Below, in pieces: positions 20,001 through 29,404 of a stretch of 64,000 nt of DNA. A program made the translations under genes and the position numbers. Origin of the DNA: Clostridium sp. NkU-1 (GTDB lineage: Bacteria; Bacillota_A; Clostridia; Lachnospirales; Lachnospiraceae); the NCBI GenBank assembly GCA_001312405.1, contig BBDR01000002.1:248001-312000 (forward strand), in the 5' to 3' direction. Each line of letters starts with the position of its first letter. The first letter of the stretch is position 1. Under the pieces are notes generated by a model. That model saw nothing but the letters and a program-made list of their open reading frames with translations. It was not told the DNA's origin and made no database searches.

Positions 20001-23000
20001 ATTTGTGCCTGTCCTTTGCTTACGACAGCCGGAACCGCTTAACCGATGTAAAAGATGGCTTGGGTGCTGTGGTCCGCTACCGTTATGATGCAAGAGGAAA
20101 CCGCGTTTATGAGGAGAGGCAGATCAGTGATGAGGTTAAGCAGGTCATCTGCTATGAATATGACAAAGCTGGACGTCTGGTTGAACAGAAGGAAGAATTA
20201 AGCAGTGGGTTGGCACCGATACCCAAAGAGGAACGGTTTGCCGTCACCCGCTACCGTTATGATGAGAACGGAAACCGTACAGAGATTATAACGCCGGAAG
20301 GATATCATATCCTACGAGAGTATGATTCCTGTGACCGCTTGATATCAGAGCGAAGCGTGGACAAGACAAATGGAATTGACAGAACCGTCCATATCTCTTA
20401 TGACAAGGCAGGGAATATCACAAAGGTTGCCCGTCAGGGAAAAGGAAAGGAAGCATGGGAGATCGGCTATTCCTATGATCTAAAAGACCGGATTACCCAT
20501 GTGAAGGACTGCCTTGGCCCGGTATTCCAATATGAATATGATAAAAATGACCGGACCCGGAAAGAAATTCAACCACAGGCGGGAGAGAAGCATGAGCAGC
20601 AAAGGGGTTACCTTTACCGTTACGATTTTACCGGAAACCTGCTGGAAAAGGCTGATATGGCAGGAACCGTATTAGAGAAAAACGAATACCTTCCAGATGG
20701 GAATCTATCAAGACGAATCACTGCAGATGGAAATGAACTGAATTTCATATACGGCGCCAATGGGCAGGAGACAGAAATCCATACCTTAAGAAGCCGGGAA
20801 AAGGGACGGGCGTTACAAACATACACCTATGATTCCAGAGGAAGGATCACCGGACTGGCTGATGGAAACCAGAACCGGACCGGTTACGATGTAGACCACT
20901 GGGGAAGAATATGCCGGATACAGGGAGCAGACGGAGGAAAAGAAGGCTGCACCTATGACTATGCCGGAAACATTACCAGTACGACTGATGCCAATGGCGG
21001 AGTCATCACCTACCGTTATAATAGCCAGGGGAAAGTCTGTGAGATCATCGACCAGGAAGGGAACAGTGAAACGTTCCGTTACGATAAGGAAGGCCGGATG
21101 ACTCTGCACACTGACCGCAACGGAAACCAGGTAAAGACTGCCTACAATATGGACTCCAACCGTGTCCTGGAGATTGGATGCGACAAGGAAGGAAAGAACC
21201 GGGAAAGCAGAAGCTGGGAATACGATACCTTTGGCCAGTTGGAAAAATCAGCGGCAGGAGGATTCTGCTATGCCTACGAATACAGACCGGATGGGAAGCT
21301 TCTTAAAAAAACGGCATCGGGACGAATTCTTGTTTCCTGTACCTACCATGAAGATGGCAGCTTAAAGACTTTAACGGATGAAAGCGGGAAAACGGTAAGT
21401 TACGGATATGACTGGAGGGGAAAACTGGCATCCATTACGGATGAAGCAGGAACAATGATTGTCCAGTATCTCCACTATCCGGATGGAAAGCTAAAAGAGA
21501 TCGTGCATTTTAATGGAGTGAGAACCTCTTATGAATATGATACGGACGGAAACATCAGCCGCCTGGTTACGCTATTAAATTCTGGTCAACCTTTATGCTA
21601 TTTCCAGTATGAATACGACTTAAATGGAAACCGTACAGCAAAAGCAGGAGCCTGTCTTTTCCCAGGAGAGGACAGCATTAAGGATACAGTAATACAATAT
21701 CGTTATGACAGCATGAACCGTCTGCTGGAAGAGGAATATGATGGGGAAGCGATTTGCTACCGATATGACCTATGCGGAAACCGGTTGAAGAAGGAAAGCC
21801 TTGCCGAACAGGAAACATACCATTATAATAAAAGAAACCAGCTTATAGAACATACCACTTCAAAAGATAGAATGTTTTTCTTCTACGATCTTCAGGGGAA
21901 TCTGATAGAAGAGACAGGAGCAGGGAATAGGAGATATTCCTATAATTCATTCAATCAGCAGATAAAGATTGAAGACTGTTACGGATATGTCCAGGAACAC
22001 CGCTATGATGGGGAAGGACTGAGGGCAGGGATAACGGCCAAGGAAGACAGTGCCCATTTTGTATTCTACAATGGAGAACTACTGACGGAATCTGGAAGCG
22101 GGGAAGCATTCAGAAGCCGATATATCTTGGGATATGGAGTGGCAGCTAATGAGGTGGAAGAACAGTCCGGCTACCATGCCTATCATCTGGATGAGCAGAT
22201 CAGCACAATGTACATCACAGGAAATCGTGGTTTGGTAGAAAGTGCCTATGCCTATGATTCTTTTGGTAATTTAAGAGGGCAGGCAGGAGATTTACGAAAT
22301 CGCATTCTGTACACTGGACAGCAGTATGATAAGGAAGCGGGGCAGTATTACTTAAGGGCGAGATACTATAATCCAGTACTAGGTGGATTTATGCAGGAAG
22401 ATGTGTACCGCGGAGATGGATTAAATCTTTATGCGTACTGTAGAAATAATCCAATTAAGTATATTGATCCGAGTGGATTTGCTAGAAAGCCTATTGATTA
22501 TACCAAGGTCGATCCAAGCAAATGGCCTGAAAAAGCAATTGTTGCTAGTAGGGTTACTGGGTCGCCTAATATTCCTACTAACAATGATGGATTTCGAGGT
22601 TGGTTCGATGGTTTAACAACGGGGCAGTTGGATGAACTTTATAAGACGCAGACTACCAAAGATGTTATAAAAGATCGACTTCGAGGAGATGGTGGAAATC
22701 ATGAATGGAATATGGTAGCTAATGCAGATCAATTTAAAGAATATGGATTAAAAGCCTCTGATATTATGGATAATGTTACACCAACAAAAGATTTAGAGTT
22801 TAAGGATATTTTGAATCCTAAAACGGGAGAGTTGATTAGCGGAGCACACACAGGTACTTCGGCTAGTTCTTATGCTCATAAAGAATTAAATGAATTATTT
22901 CAAACAAGTAATAATTATGATGAATATGTAGAAAAGGTAAGAAATTGGGCTGATGTCCATATTGATGGTGGTGCAGAGGAGCTACCTGGATATTTTAAAC

Positions 23001-23086
23001 GAGGAGAGGAGATACCTGAACATTTAAAAAAAATCAGAAAGAAGAAAGTAAAGAAAAATGTGATAATTGAAATTGTATTGAGATAG
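17002..23086 (+). CDS. Rhs/YD-repeat polymorphic toxin with C-terminal nuclease-like domain
   Basis: The product is about 2,030 residues once a shift near 17580 (A7; six A give ALKNVAAAGKFSKF) is corrected. The N-terminus continues the spike's beta-helix. A hydrophobic glycine/alanine-rich segment follows (VVGLTALTVCTGGATAPLLV), like the chaperone-bound helices of pre-PAAR/Rhs effectors, then a pre-toxin-like stretch. From ~18000 to ~22400 runs a long array of YD repeats (YxxxGxLxxxxD) that form the Rhs shell. The core ends with the classic YYLRARYYNPVLGGFMQED and YIDPSG (~22458-22476), where autoproteolysis normally occurs. The ~200-residue AT-rich tip contains GGNHEWNMV and SGAHTGTSASSYAHKELNEL, with Glu/His positions suggesting an HNH/EndoVII-fold nuclease. 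The cognate immunity gene follows. Confidence 0.88.
22480..23086 (+). other. Exchangeable Rhs toxin tip (predicted nuclease), AT-rich
   Basis: Directly after the DPSG hallmark the DNA becomes clearly AT-richer and the YD pattern stops. The tip holds GLTTGQLDELYKTQTTKDV, GDGGNHEWNMVANADQFKEY and HTGTSASSYAHKELNELFQT. His and Glu residues in these segments would suit an HNH-superfamily metal nuclease; that is inference from spacing only. The compositional break marks the usual recombination boundary at which Rhs tips are swapped together with their immunity gene. Confidence 0.6.
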
Positions 23087-23228
23087 TAGATAAAAGATAT
23101 GAAGTTTATAATTGTTCAGTCATGTTAAAGGCTATGATTTCAATCGGAGTTGTGAATAAATTATCGATATTTTTTGTGACATATTAAATGAAAATATAAT
23201 TTTATAAAAATAATAAGGAGAATGAAAT

Positions 23229-23645
23229 ATGAGAGAAGTTGAGCAAAAAAATTATACCTATAGCAATGATGAATTCGTTTCTGTTTTTGTTGGAAATTGT
23301 AATTCGCAAGAGTTACTTAATAGGTATTTAAAAAAAGATTATGAACTTTTGGAAGTTGATTGCATTGGTTCTGAATTTGGGATTGATTTTGGAATAAATA
23401 CTTATGATGAAGATTACTTAGTTGCAGTTGTAAATACAAAGTCCTCAAATAATATAGAGGAAATATTTTCAAAAGCAAAGGTATTTGATATTGATAAGCT
23501 TAAAGCAAGTTATCCTAATAATTTGAAGGATTTTTATAATGCTGCTATTGTAGTGGGAAAATTAAACTATGAAGGTGACATTAAAGAAATACAAAATAAT
23601 GAATTTGGGCATTTTAAATTTTTATGTGCGTTACGAGAAGAATAA
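23229..23645 (+). CDS. Imm22-type immunity protein for the Rhs toxin
   Basis: This is an intact frame of 138 residues, ATG at 23229 behind AAGGAG, directly downstream of the Rhs toxin tip. The opening FVSVFVGNCNSQELLNRYL and the following SEFGIDFGINTYDEDYL match the Imm22 family (formerly DUF4284), which typically begins '.vSiwvGnf.seeel..yl' and then 'sef..DfGi..yDedf'. It has no membrane segment and is acidic, as expected of a cytosolic inhibitor. Imm22 proteins accompany HNH/EndoVII-type nuclease toxins in other polymorphic toxin loci, which supports the nuclease reading of the tip. Confidence 0.75.
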   Translation: MREVEQKNYTYSNDEFVSVFVGNCNSQELLNRYLKKDYELLEVDCIGSEFGIDFGINTYDEDYLVAVVNTKSSNNIEEIFSKAKVFDIDKLKASYPNNLKDFYNAAIVVGKLNYEGDIKEIQNNEFGHFKFLCALREE

Positions 23646-23712
23646 GTATGAACAGTAGGTTTAAATTTGGGTTTACTATCTCCTTGGTAGGAAAAGTATT
23701 CAGATAAGATAA

Positions 23713-24358
23713 GTGAAAAATATGGAGAGACTGTTTTATAGGTATTTGACAGTATCTCCATTTTTCATTTTACAATTCCAGAATCTGTATGCTTATTTCC
23801 ATAATAACCCTGTGATGTATTTGATCCTAGTGGGCCTGACTCGTAAAAAAAGTTTGGCTTCTACTGTGTCTGGAATGACGTATGATGAAAAGATAGATGC
23901 ATTGTATGCCAGGCAAAAAGAGTATGTTCAGGGAGAGGTGGATAATGGTAAGTTAGTTGTCTCTGATACTCCATTGAGAACAAATGAGTTAGAAGTTGAT
24001 TCATACAGCACAGTACCAAGAACGGGTGATGGTGTAACTCCTTATTATATGCCGTCTACTTATTTCATAGGTATGGATGTTATTGATCATAGTGATGGTT
24101 CTTGCCTTAACGTAATGGGGAGTACACACAGGTACATTTACTTATGGGTTAAGCGAAAGCTCAAGACCATATGATAATGCACTATATGAGTCATTAACTT
24201 ACGCAGATAGGTTGGAATTTGATAGAGCTGATATCCAAGATATTAATGCAAGAACTGGACCGAATGTTCCAAACGCTATTGTGGAACAAAAATTACAAGA
24301 GCAGTATGATCTTGCAATGAAAACAGAAGCGGAGAAAATCGAGGGCACTAAATGTTAA
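23713..24358 (+). pseudogene. Orphan (displaced) Rhs core end plus toxin tip, frameshifted
   Basis: The fragment begins with a degraded Rhs core end: RYLTV...NLYAYFHNNPVMY, followed by DPSGLT that can be read only by changing frame around gatcctagtggg. After this, a different tip sequence runs (KSLASTVSGMTYDEKIDALY), then a second frame change near 24130 leads to GTFTYGLSESSRPYDNALYE and a stop at 24358. It has no start codon of its own next to a good ribosome site. This is the typical orphan rhs-CT left behind when a new toxin/immunity pair was inserted upstream. It can serve as a reservoir for recombination into the main rhs gene. The tip's activity is not recognised. Confidence 0.65.
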
Positions 24359-24392
24359 TAACCATAATATTATTAAAGAAAGGAAACAGGAA

Positions 24393-24920
24393 ATGAAGGA
24401 AATTGTTGATATAAAATGTCTTTATCAATATGCTAGAAACGAGACAGTCGAAGATTTGGAAAATTTCGATAGAATTTCTTATGGTATTACGGAGGGCAAT
24501 TATACATTTCGGTTAGAGGATATCGTTTCTTAATGTGAACTATAGATACAAAATTCCCCTTATATGGAACCTCATCAGGAATCTAAGATTATGGATATGG
24601 TTTATTTTGTTATTAACGAATATGGGATAAATTTAGCTCTCCCTGAATTGATAAAGGGGTTAGGAGAAATCATGGTGGTAAAAGAGTTTTTAGTAGGAAT
24701 GTATTTGAGAATGTTACTTAATAGTTATAGTGAAGAGGCGATTCTACAATTTTCTCATATGTTGTGTAATTGTTCCGATAGCTTTAAAAATAAAGTTAAA
24801 GAGCTTGTCGTTGAGAGCATTAATCTGGATTCCAAACGTTATGAAGTAAAAGGAAATATTATATTAGAAAACTTGGAATTATTGAGAACAAAATTAGTAG
24901 ATAAAAAAGCTGGCATATAA
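24393..24920 (+). CDS. Putative immunity protein for the orphan Rhs tip (frameshifted)
   Basis: ATG at 24393 follows AAAGGAAACAGG. The first frame (KEIVDIKCLYQYARNETVED...) ends near 24533; a second frame running from about 24546 to 24920 continues with IMDMVYFVINEYGINLALPE and LELLRTKLVDKK. The two halves have the same AT-rich composition and together would make about 175 residues, all helical and soluble. I do not recognise a named immunity family. Position immediately after an orphan toxin tip is the main argument for an immunity role. Confidence 0.45.
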
Positions 24921-25454
24921 TTGGATAAGTCATAGAAAAGTAGACATAAAAAGAATTATGTTAAACAGCAATAGGACATCCCCACAAGTTTACTAATGAA
25001 TCTGTTTCAAGAAAATCCTGATTATGCGATGTTGTAGTTGGAATTTTTAAAACCGTTATACACATACAGTGTACAGGGCTTAAAATGGTTAAAAAACGTA
25101 CCGGATACACAGAAATCTCGTTTTTTTATGTTTCCGCCGGTATCAAGTAATTTGATGCGCGGTTTTTTTGATATAATATTATAAAAACCCAACTTTATCA
25201 GTGTAAATTTCTAAACAAAGAATTCGAAAGGGGTAGTTTGTATAAGTGATTCAAGAAGAACAGTAATTTTTATATTAGAACAAAGACGTACTATAATTTT
25301 TAAAATTGAATAAAGATTTTTATTAGTCGGATACCCCAGTACCCCAACTGAGGGTTCGTATTAATTAATACAATTTTTTTAAATCAAATTAATGTCTAAT
25401 TATAAAAAAATTAAGGTGCAACAGTAAAACTATTAATAATTAAAAAGGAGAATT
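24921..25454. other. AT-rich stretch without a supported gene
   Basis: About 530 bases between the putative immunity gene and a small membrane protein. Every frame is broken by stops. There is a promoter-like TTGATATAATATTATAA near 25168-25184 and a small ACCCC/GGGT hairpin around 25339-25355. The stretch is likely decayed accessory DNA plus the promoter of the small downstream gene. No RNA gene was recognised. Confidence 0.3.
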
Positions 25455-25643
25455 ATGAGAACTATAATTAATATAATAAAATGTCTATTATTTTTGGCAG
25501 CAGGCCTGTATCTGTTACTTGTTCCATACGATAAATTTAAAAGTTATTTCCCAAACGCAATATCGCCGGTTATGATAAAAGTATCAGGAGGCGTTATCGT
25601 TCTTTGTGGAATTATAATATTACTCGCATTGATTATCCAATGA
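25455..25643 (+). CDS. Small two-helix membrane protein
   Basis: A 62-residue intact frame with AAAAAGGAG before the ATG. Two hydrophobic helices (IIKCLLFLAAGLYLLLVPY and MIKVSGGVIVLCGIIILLAL) are separated by a short polar loop with KFKSYFPNA. No family was recognised. It may be a small immunity- or stress-type membrane peptide; the AT-rich accessory setting fits but does not prove that. Confidence 0.45.
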   Translation: MRTIINIIKCLLFLAAGLYLLLVPYDKFKSYFPNAISPVMIKVSGGVIVLCGIIILLALIIQ

Positions 25644-25788
25644 TAGCGCCCAGGTATGCAAGAAAGGAAGAATATTCTGATTAAATGTTTGGAATGGCAC
25701 TCTGGAAAGTTTCTATTTATTATAGAATAAAATGCCACCAAGCATTTTCTGATCCACTACTAAAATACAACCTGGAGGAACGAAACCA

Positions 25789-26004
25789 ATGACAAACCAA
25801 AAACATTTCTGCACCTGCACAGATACCACCTGCAAACTAAACCCAAGCAATCACAATCTGGGCTGTGATCCATGTATCCGAAAGAATTTAAAAGAAGGAG
25901 AAATCCCAGGATGCTTCTTTCATATGATCAGTGACGATATATCACAACTTAAGGAATTTTCTATCAATAATTTTGTCCAATTCTATTTAAATAATAAAGA
26001 ATAA
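25789..26004 (+). CDS. DUF6485-type cysteine-rich small protein
   Basis: This is a 71-residue intact frame behind GGAGG. The layout CTCTDTTCKLNPSNHNLGCD, CIRKNLKEGEIPGCFF and a late phenylalanine-rich helix matches the small Cys-rich family known as DUF6485 in Clostridia. The cysteines probably bind a metal such as zinc. It has no membrane segment. It is convergent with the MATE gene and shows no visible operon partner. Confidence 0.65.
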   Translation: MTNQKHFCTCTDTTCKLNPSNHNLGCDPCIRKNLKEGEIPGCFFHMISDDISQLKEFSINNFVQFYLNNKE

Positions 26005-26029
26005 AACCTGTTGCCAAGCCGTAACCGGA

Positions 26030-27366
26030 TCAGCGATTATTCACATAATAATACCTGATTAAAATAACACCGATCACATCTGCCAGAGCCCACCCAATAG
26101 GAATCGCCCACCATATCCCAACAATTCCGATCCAGTTTACAGCGGATAGTATATAAGCCAGGATAACTCTGGAACCAAGACTTACAACGGTAAGTATAAT
26201 GGATACCCCTGGCTTTCCTATCCCGCGGAATAGGCCATAAAACATAAACAAATACCCGATCAGGCAATAAAAACCAGCTACAATAGAAAGGTATTGTACA
26301 CCAATTCTCAATATTTCTGTTTCATTTTTATTAATAAAATGTACATCAAAGGCTTTGCAGACAATAATATTAAGACGGAAATCATAACGCAGTAAATAGT
26401 TATAATTTTAACTGCGGAGCGAATCCCAGTGTAAATACGCTTTTGCTTTCCTGCCCCCATATTTTGTGCGATAAAGGTAGAAAAAGCATTGCCAAAATCC
26501 TGAACCGGCATATAAGCAAAGCTTTCTATTTTAACGACTGCTGCAAAAGCTGCCATTGCAGAAACACCGAAGCTGTTCACCAAACCCTGTATCATCAAAA
26601 TTCCAAAATTCATAACTGAATACTGGATGCTGGAGAGTATGGAGAAATTGGATATTTTCTTTATAATATTTTTATTAAAATATAAATGCTCCCGTTTAAG
26701 ACGGATCAAAGGAACACGCAGTATGCAAAAAAGAGCAATGCCAATGGCTGAAAATCCCTGTGCAATAATAGTGGCATAGGCAGCACCGGCGATCCCCATC
26801 TGAAGAGGAACAACGAATATGATATCCAGCACAATATTGATAACAGCAGATAGGATAAGAAAGATAAGCGGCACTACCGAATTACCTATGCTCCGCATAG
26901 CAGCGCTAAAGTAATTATAAATATATGTAAAGCTGATCCCATAAAAAATAATCTGCAGGTAAGTTTTTGCGTCCAAGAAAATTTCCTCAGGAATATTGAT
27001 AAAAGCCAAAATTTCATCAATAAAAAGGATGGAGCAAACATTGATAACAACGGTCACGATTCCAATGAAAATAAAAGCTGTAAAAAAACAGTTTTTTAGT
27101 TCATCAATTTCCTTTGCACCAAAAATCATGGAAAACACCATGCTGCTGCCCATGCAGAACCCAATGATGATAGAGGTCAACAAAACCATAACGGAAAATG
27201 AACTGCCTACTGCAGCAAGAGCATTGGAACCAATAAACTTTCCCACAATCACTGTATCTGCAACATTATATAATTGCTGAAATATGTTTCCTATGATCAT
27301 GGGAATGGCGAAATTTATCATGACCTTTGTTTCATTGCCGTTGATCAGATCTCTTGTAGTATTCAT
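26030..27366 (-). CDS. MATE-family multidrug/cation antiporter
   Basis: About 446 residues once one shift near 26325 (T5 region) is corrected, on the minus strand with the start at 27366. It opens with DLINGNETKVMINFAIPMII and QQLYNVADTVIVGKFIG, the signature of MATE (NorM/DinF/MepA-like) transporters. Twelve hydrophobic segments are expected across the protein and the visible sequence supports them. The C-terminal part shows GLFRGIGKPGVSIILTVVSL. The role is Na+- or H+-driven export of cationic compounds from the cytosol. Upstream lies a long non-coding stretch shared with the divergent glucosidase gene. Confidence 0.85.
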
Positions 27367-27737
27367 GTTTATCCATAAAATCCTTTCAATTTGTTAATTG
27401 CGGCAGGGAAATTCATTTGGCAAACAAAAATTTTACGCAATGCCTAAAGGGTACCATTGGAACCTCCTTTTGTCAATAAGCACGAAATTGTTACTATAGA
27501 AACAAATATAGTGAAATCACACTTCTTTTCCTTTGACCGGACACTTAGAAATAAACATCTTTTTTCTTGCCTGGATTCATTTTCACTTTCATCCTGCCTT
27601 ACGATATTTGACAATTTTATCATTTGAATAGTATACCAGCAAAAGCATACGTCTGCCATTTTATATATGTAAAGTATAAAAACAAATCTATGAGATTGAA
27701 AACCAATTAGCAATAATGTTAATTAAATGCCTAATGG

Positions 27738-27804
27738 TTTTGCCAAGGGCTTTGGCTGAGGAACGAAGCTGAATTTAAATAATATTTTGCCAGGGCATTT
27801 GGCT
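27738..27804 (+). repeat. Pair of imperfect direct repeats upstream of the GH4 gene
   Basis: The 20-nt motif TTTTGCCAAGGGCTTTGGCT at 27738-27757 recurs as TTTTGCCAGGGCATTTGGCT at 27785-27804, a start-to-start distance of 47 nt. Each copy has partial internal dyad symmetry (GCCA...TGGC). Tandem sites of this kind could bind a regulator such as the RpiR protein encoded downstream; this is inference. Confidence 0.35.
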
Positions 27805-27956
27805 CACCAAATGAAATTTAATAGTCTGATGTTACCGTATATCAAGTAATTCCTGCAGAAAAAATACAAGGTGTCTTTTGTGAGAAACATGTACCTAAAC
27901 GGTTTGTAATGTCACTGAATGCGCTGCCTCTGTTTTCCTGCCTTCTTTTTTTGTAT

Positions 27957-27982
27957 TATAATTCTCTTATAAAAAGGAGGGC
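27957..27982 (+). promoter_or_regulatory. Likely -10 box and ribosome site of the GH4 gene
   Basis: TATAAT at 27957-27962 is followed by AAAAAGGAGGG about 10 nt before the ATG at 27989. No clear TTGACA lies 17 nt upstream (TTTTCC at the expected place), so expression probably needs an activator or is weak. The distance from -10 to start codon is short, about 27 nt. Confidence 0.4.
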
Positions 27983-27988
27983 TTATAT

Positions 27989-29371
27989 ATGAACAAAAAA
28001 ATTAAAATTGTAACCATTGGAGGAGGTTCCAGTTACACTCCTGAATTAATGGAAGGGTTTATTAAGAGAAAAGATCACCTTCCCATAAAAGAAATTTGGC
28101 TGGTAGATATTGAAGCAGGAAAAGAAAAACTTGAGATCGTCGGCAATTTGGCAAAGCGCATGGTAAAGGCAGCAGGACTTGACTGGGAGGTCCATCTGAC
28201 ATTAGACCGGCGGGAAGCTCTTAAAGATGCTGATTTTGTTACCACTCAGTTCCGCGTCGGCCTGTTGGACGCACGGATTAAAGATGAGAGAATTCCATTA
28301 TCCCACGGAATTCTGGGCCAGGAAACCAATGGCGCCGGTGGAATGTTCAAGGCATTCCGTACCATTCCGGTTATTTTAGATATTGTAAAGGACATGAAAG
28401 AACTGTGTCCCGATGCATGGCTTGTTAATTTTACCAACCCATCCGGCATGGTAACAGAAGCTGTTATGCGTTATGGCAACTGGAATAAGGTAGTAGGTCT
28501 GTGTAATGTTCCCATTCTTTGCAGAAAGATCGCAGCAGGAGCTTTAAAGGAGAACGAGGAGGATCTGTTCTTCCGTTTTGGAGGCCTGAATCATTTTCAC
28601 TGGCACAGAGTATGGGACAAAACCGGTGAGGAAAAGACCAAAGAGGTACTTGAAACGGCTTATACCAGTGTTGAAAATATGAAAAATGCGCTGAAAAGCT
28701 TTACAAGCGCAAATTCAGGTGTACAAAATATCCCCAATATCTCGTTTTTACCGGAACAGATTTTAAATCTGGGAATTATCCCCTGTATGTACCACAGATA
28801 TTATTATATTACAGATGATATGCTGCAGGAGGAATTGGAAGCCTTTGCAAAAGGCGAGACCCGTGCCGAACTGGTAAAACGTACGGAAGCCGAATTATTT
28901 GAGCTGTATAAAAATCCTGAGCTGAGTGTTAAACCGCCTCAGTTAGAAAAACGGGGCGGAGCTTTCTATTCAGATGCAGCCTGTGAGTTAATTAATTCCA
29001 TCTTTAATGACAAGCGTACCCATATGGTAGTCAGCACGAGAAATAATGGAGCCATCTCAGATTTGCCCGATGATGTGGTAGTGGAAGTAAGCAGTATCAT
29101 AACATCAGGCGGTCCGGTTCCGATTTCCTGGGGTTCCTTTGATCCTTCCAGCAGAGGTCTGCTGCAGTTAATGAAAGACATGGAGTTAACTACCATTAAA
29201 GCGGCGGTAACCGGAGATTACGGAACCGCCCAGCAGGCATTTACCATAAATCCTCTGGTTCCCAGCGGCAAAATTGCCAAGACAGTGCTGGATGAATTGC
29301 TAATCGCCCATAAGGAACATTTACCGCAGTTTAAAGAGACGATTGATCGTTTGGAAGCCAAGAACAGCTAA
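27989..29371 (+). CDS. 6-phospho-beta-glucosidase (GH4, NAD+- and metal-dependent)
   Basis: A 460-residue intact frame, the usual length for glycoside hydrolase family 4. The N-terminal Rossmann motif is IVTIGGGSSYTPELMEGF, followed by IWLVDIE (acidic residue binding the ribose). The catalytic/metal region shows NFTNPSGMVTEAV, the metal-ligand Cys in VVGLCNVPI, and the His in GGLNHFHW. GH4 enzymes cleave phosphorylated glucosides such as cellobiose-6-phosphate by oxidation-elimination chemistry, after uptake by a PTS. The enzyme is cytosolic. A terminator follows, then an RpiR-type regulator that probably senses the sugar phosphate. CelF, ChbF and LicH are the comparable enzymes; no PTS permease is adjacent. 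Confidence 0.88.
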   Translation: MNKKIKIVTIGGGSSYTPELMEGFIKRKDHLPIKEIWLVDIEAGKEKLEIVGNLAKRMVKAAGLDWEVHLTLDRREALKDADFVTTQFRVGLLDARIKDERIPLSHGILGQETNGAGGMFKAFRTIPVILDIVKDMKELCPDAWLVNFTNPSGMVTEAVMRYGNWNKVVGLCNVPILCRKIAAGALKENEEDLFFRFGGLNHFHWHRVWDKTGEEKTKEVLETAYTSVENMKNALKSFTSANSGVQNIPNISFLPEQILNLGIIPCMYHRYYYITDDMLQEELEAFAKGETRAELVKRTEAELFELYKNPELSVKPPQLEKRGGAFYSDAACELINSIFNDKRTHMVVSTRNNGAISDLPDDVVVEVSSIITSGGPVPISWGSFDPSSRGLLQLMKDMELTTIKAAVTGDYGTAQQAFTINPLVPSGKIAKTVLDELLIAHKEHLPQFKETIDRLEAKNS

Positions 29372-29404
29372 ATTACCATATTTCTATTACTTTTCTGCTG
29401 TGAA

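Larger units (their letters stand above)
27367..27988. other. Intergenic region between divergent MATE and GH4 genes
   Basis: About 620 bases with no convincing gene; a minus-strand frame at 27444-27713 lacks a ribosome site and coding character. It must contain the promoters of both divergent genes. Two imperfect copies of a TTTTGCCA-GGGC-TTTGGCT element (27738-27757 and 27785-27804) and a TATAAT at 27957-27962 are the visible landmarks. Confidence 0.4.

Noticed and set aside
17626..22500. Long minus-strand frames inside the Rhs gene (for example 18560-19129)
   Set aside because: They are antisense shadows of the repetitive YD-repeat coding region; they have no ribosome sites and no recognisable protein content.
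1..23086. Type VII (ESX/LXG) secretion locus
   Set aside because: PP2C-like and polymorphic toxins occur near T7SS too, but no WXG100, EssC/FtsK-like, YukD or LXG domain is visible, while three VgrG/gpD spikes and a PAAR-like tip are. A T7SS further left cannot be excluded.
7000..23086. Ordinary prophage
   Set aside because: Spike proteins are phage-like, but there is no capsid, terminase, portal, integrase, lysis or replication gene in the window, and the toxins and immunity genes point to an effector-delivery role.
24564..24920. Separate 118-residue protein starting at ATG 24564
   Set aside because: There is no ribosome site at this ATG and a matching upstream frame with a good site starts at 24393, so the piece is better read as the second half of one broken gene.
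25330..25360. ACCCC/GGGT hairpin as a terminator or riboswitch
   Set aside because: The stem is only four base pairs with a 7-nt loop and no U-tract; too weak to annotate.
27444..27713. 89-codon minus-strand frame upstream of the GH4 gene
   Set aside because: No ribosome site, odd composition and location in a promoter region with direct repeats; the peptide resembles nothing.
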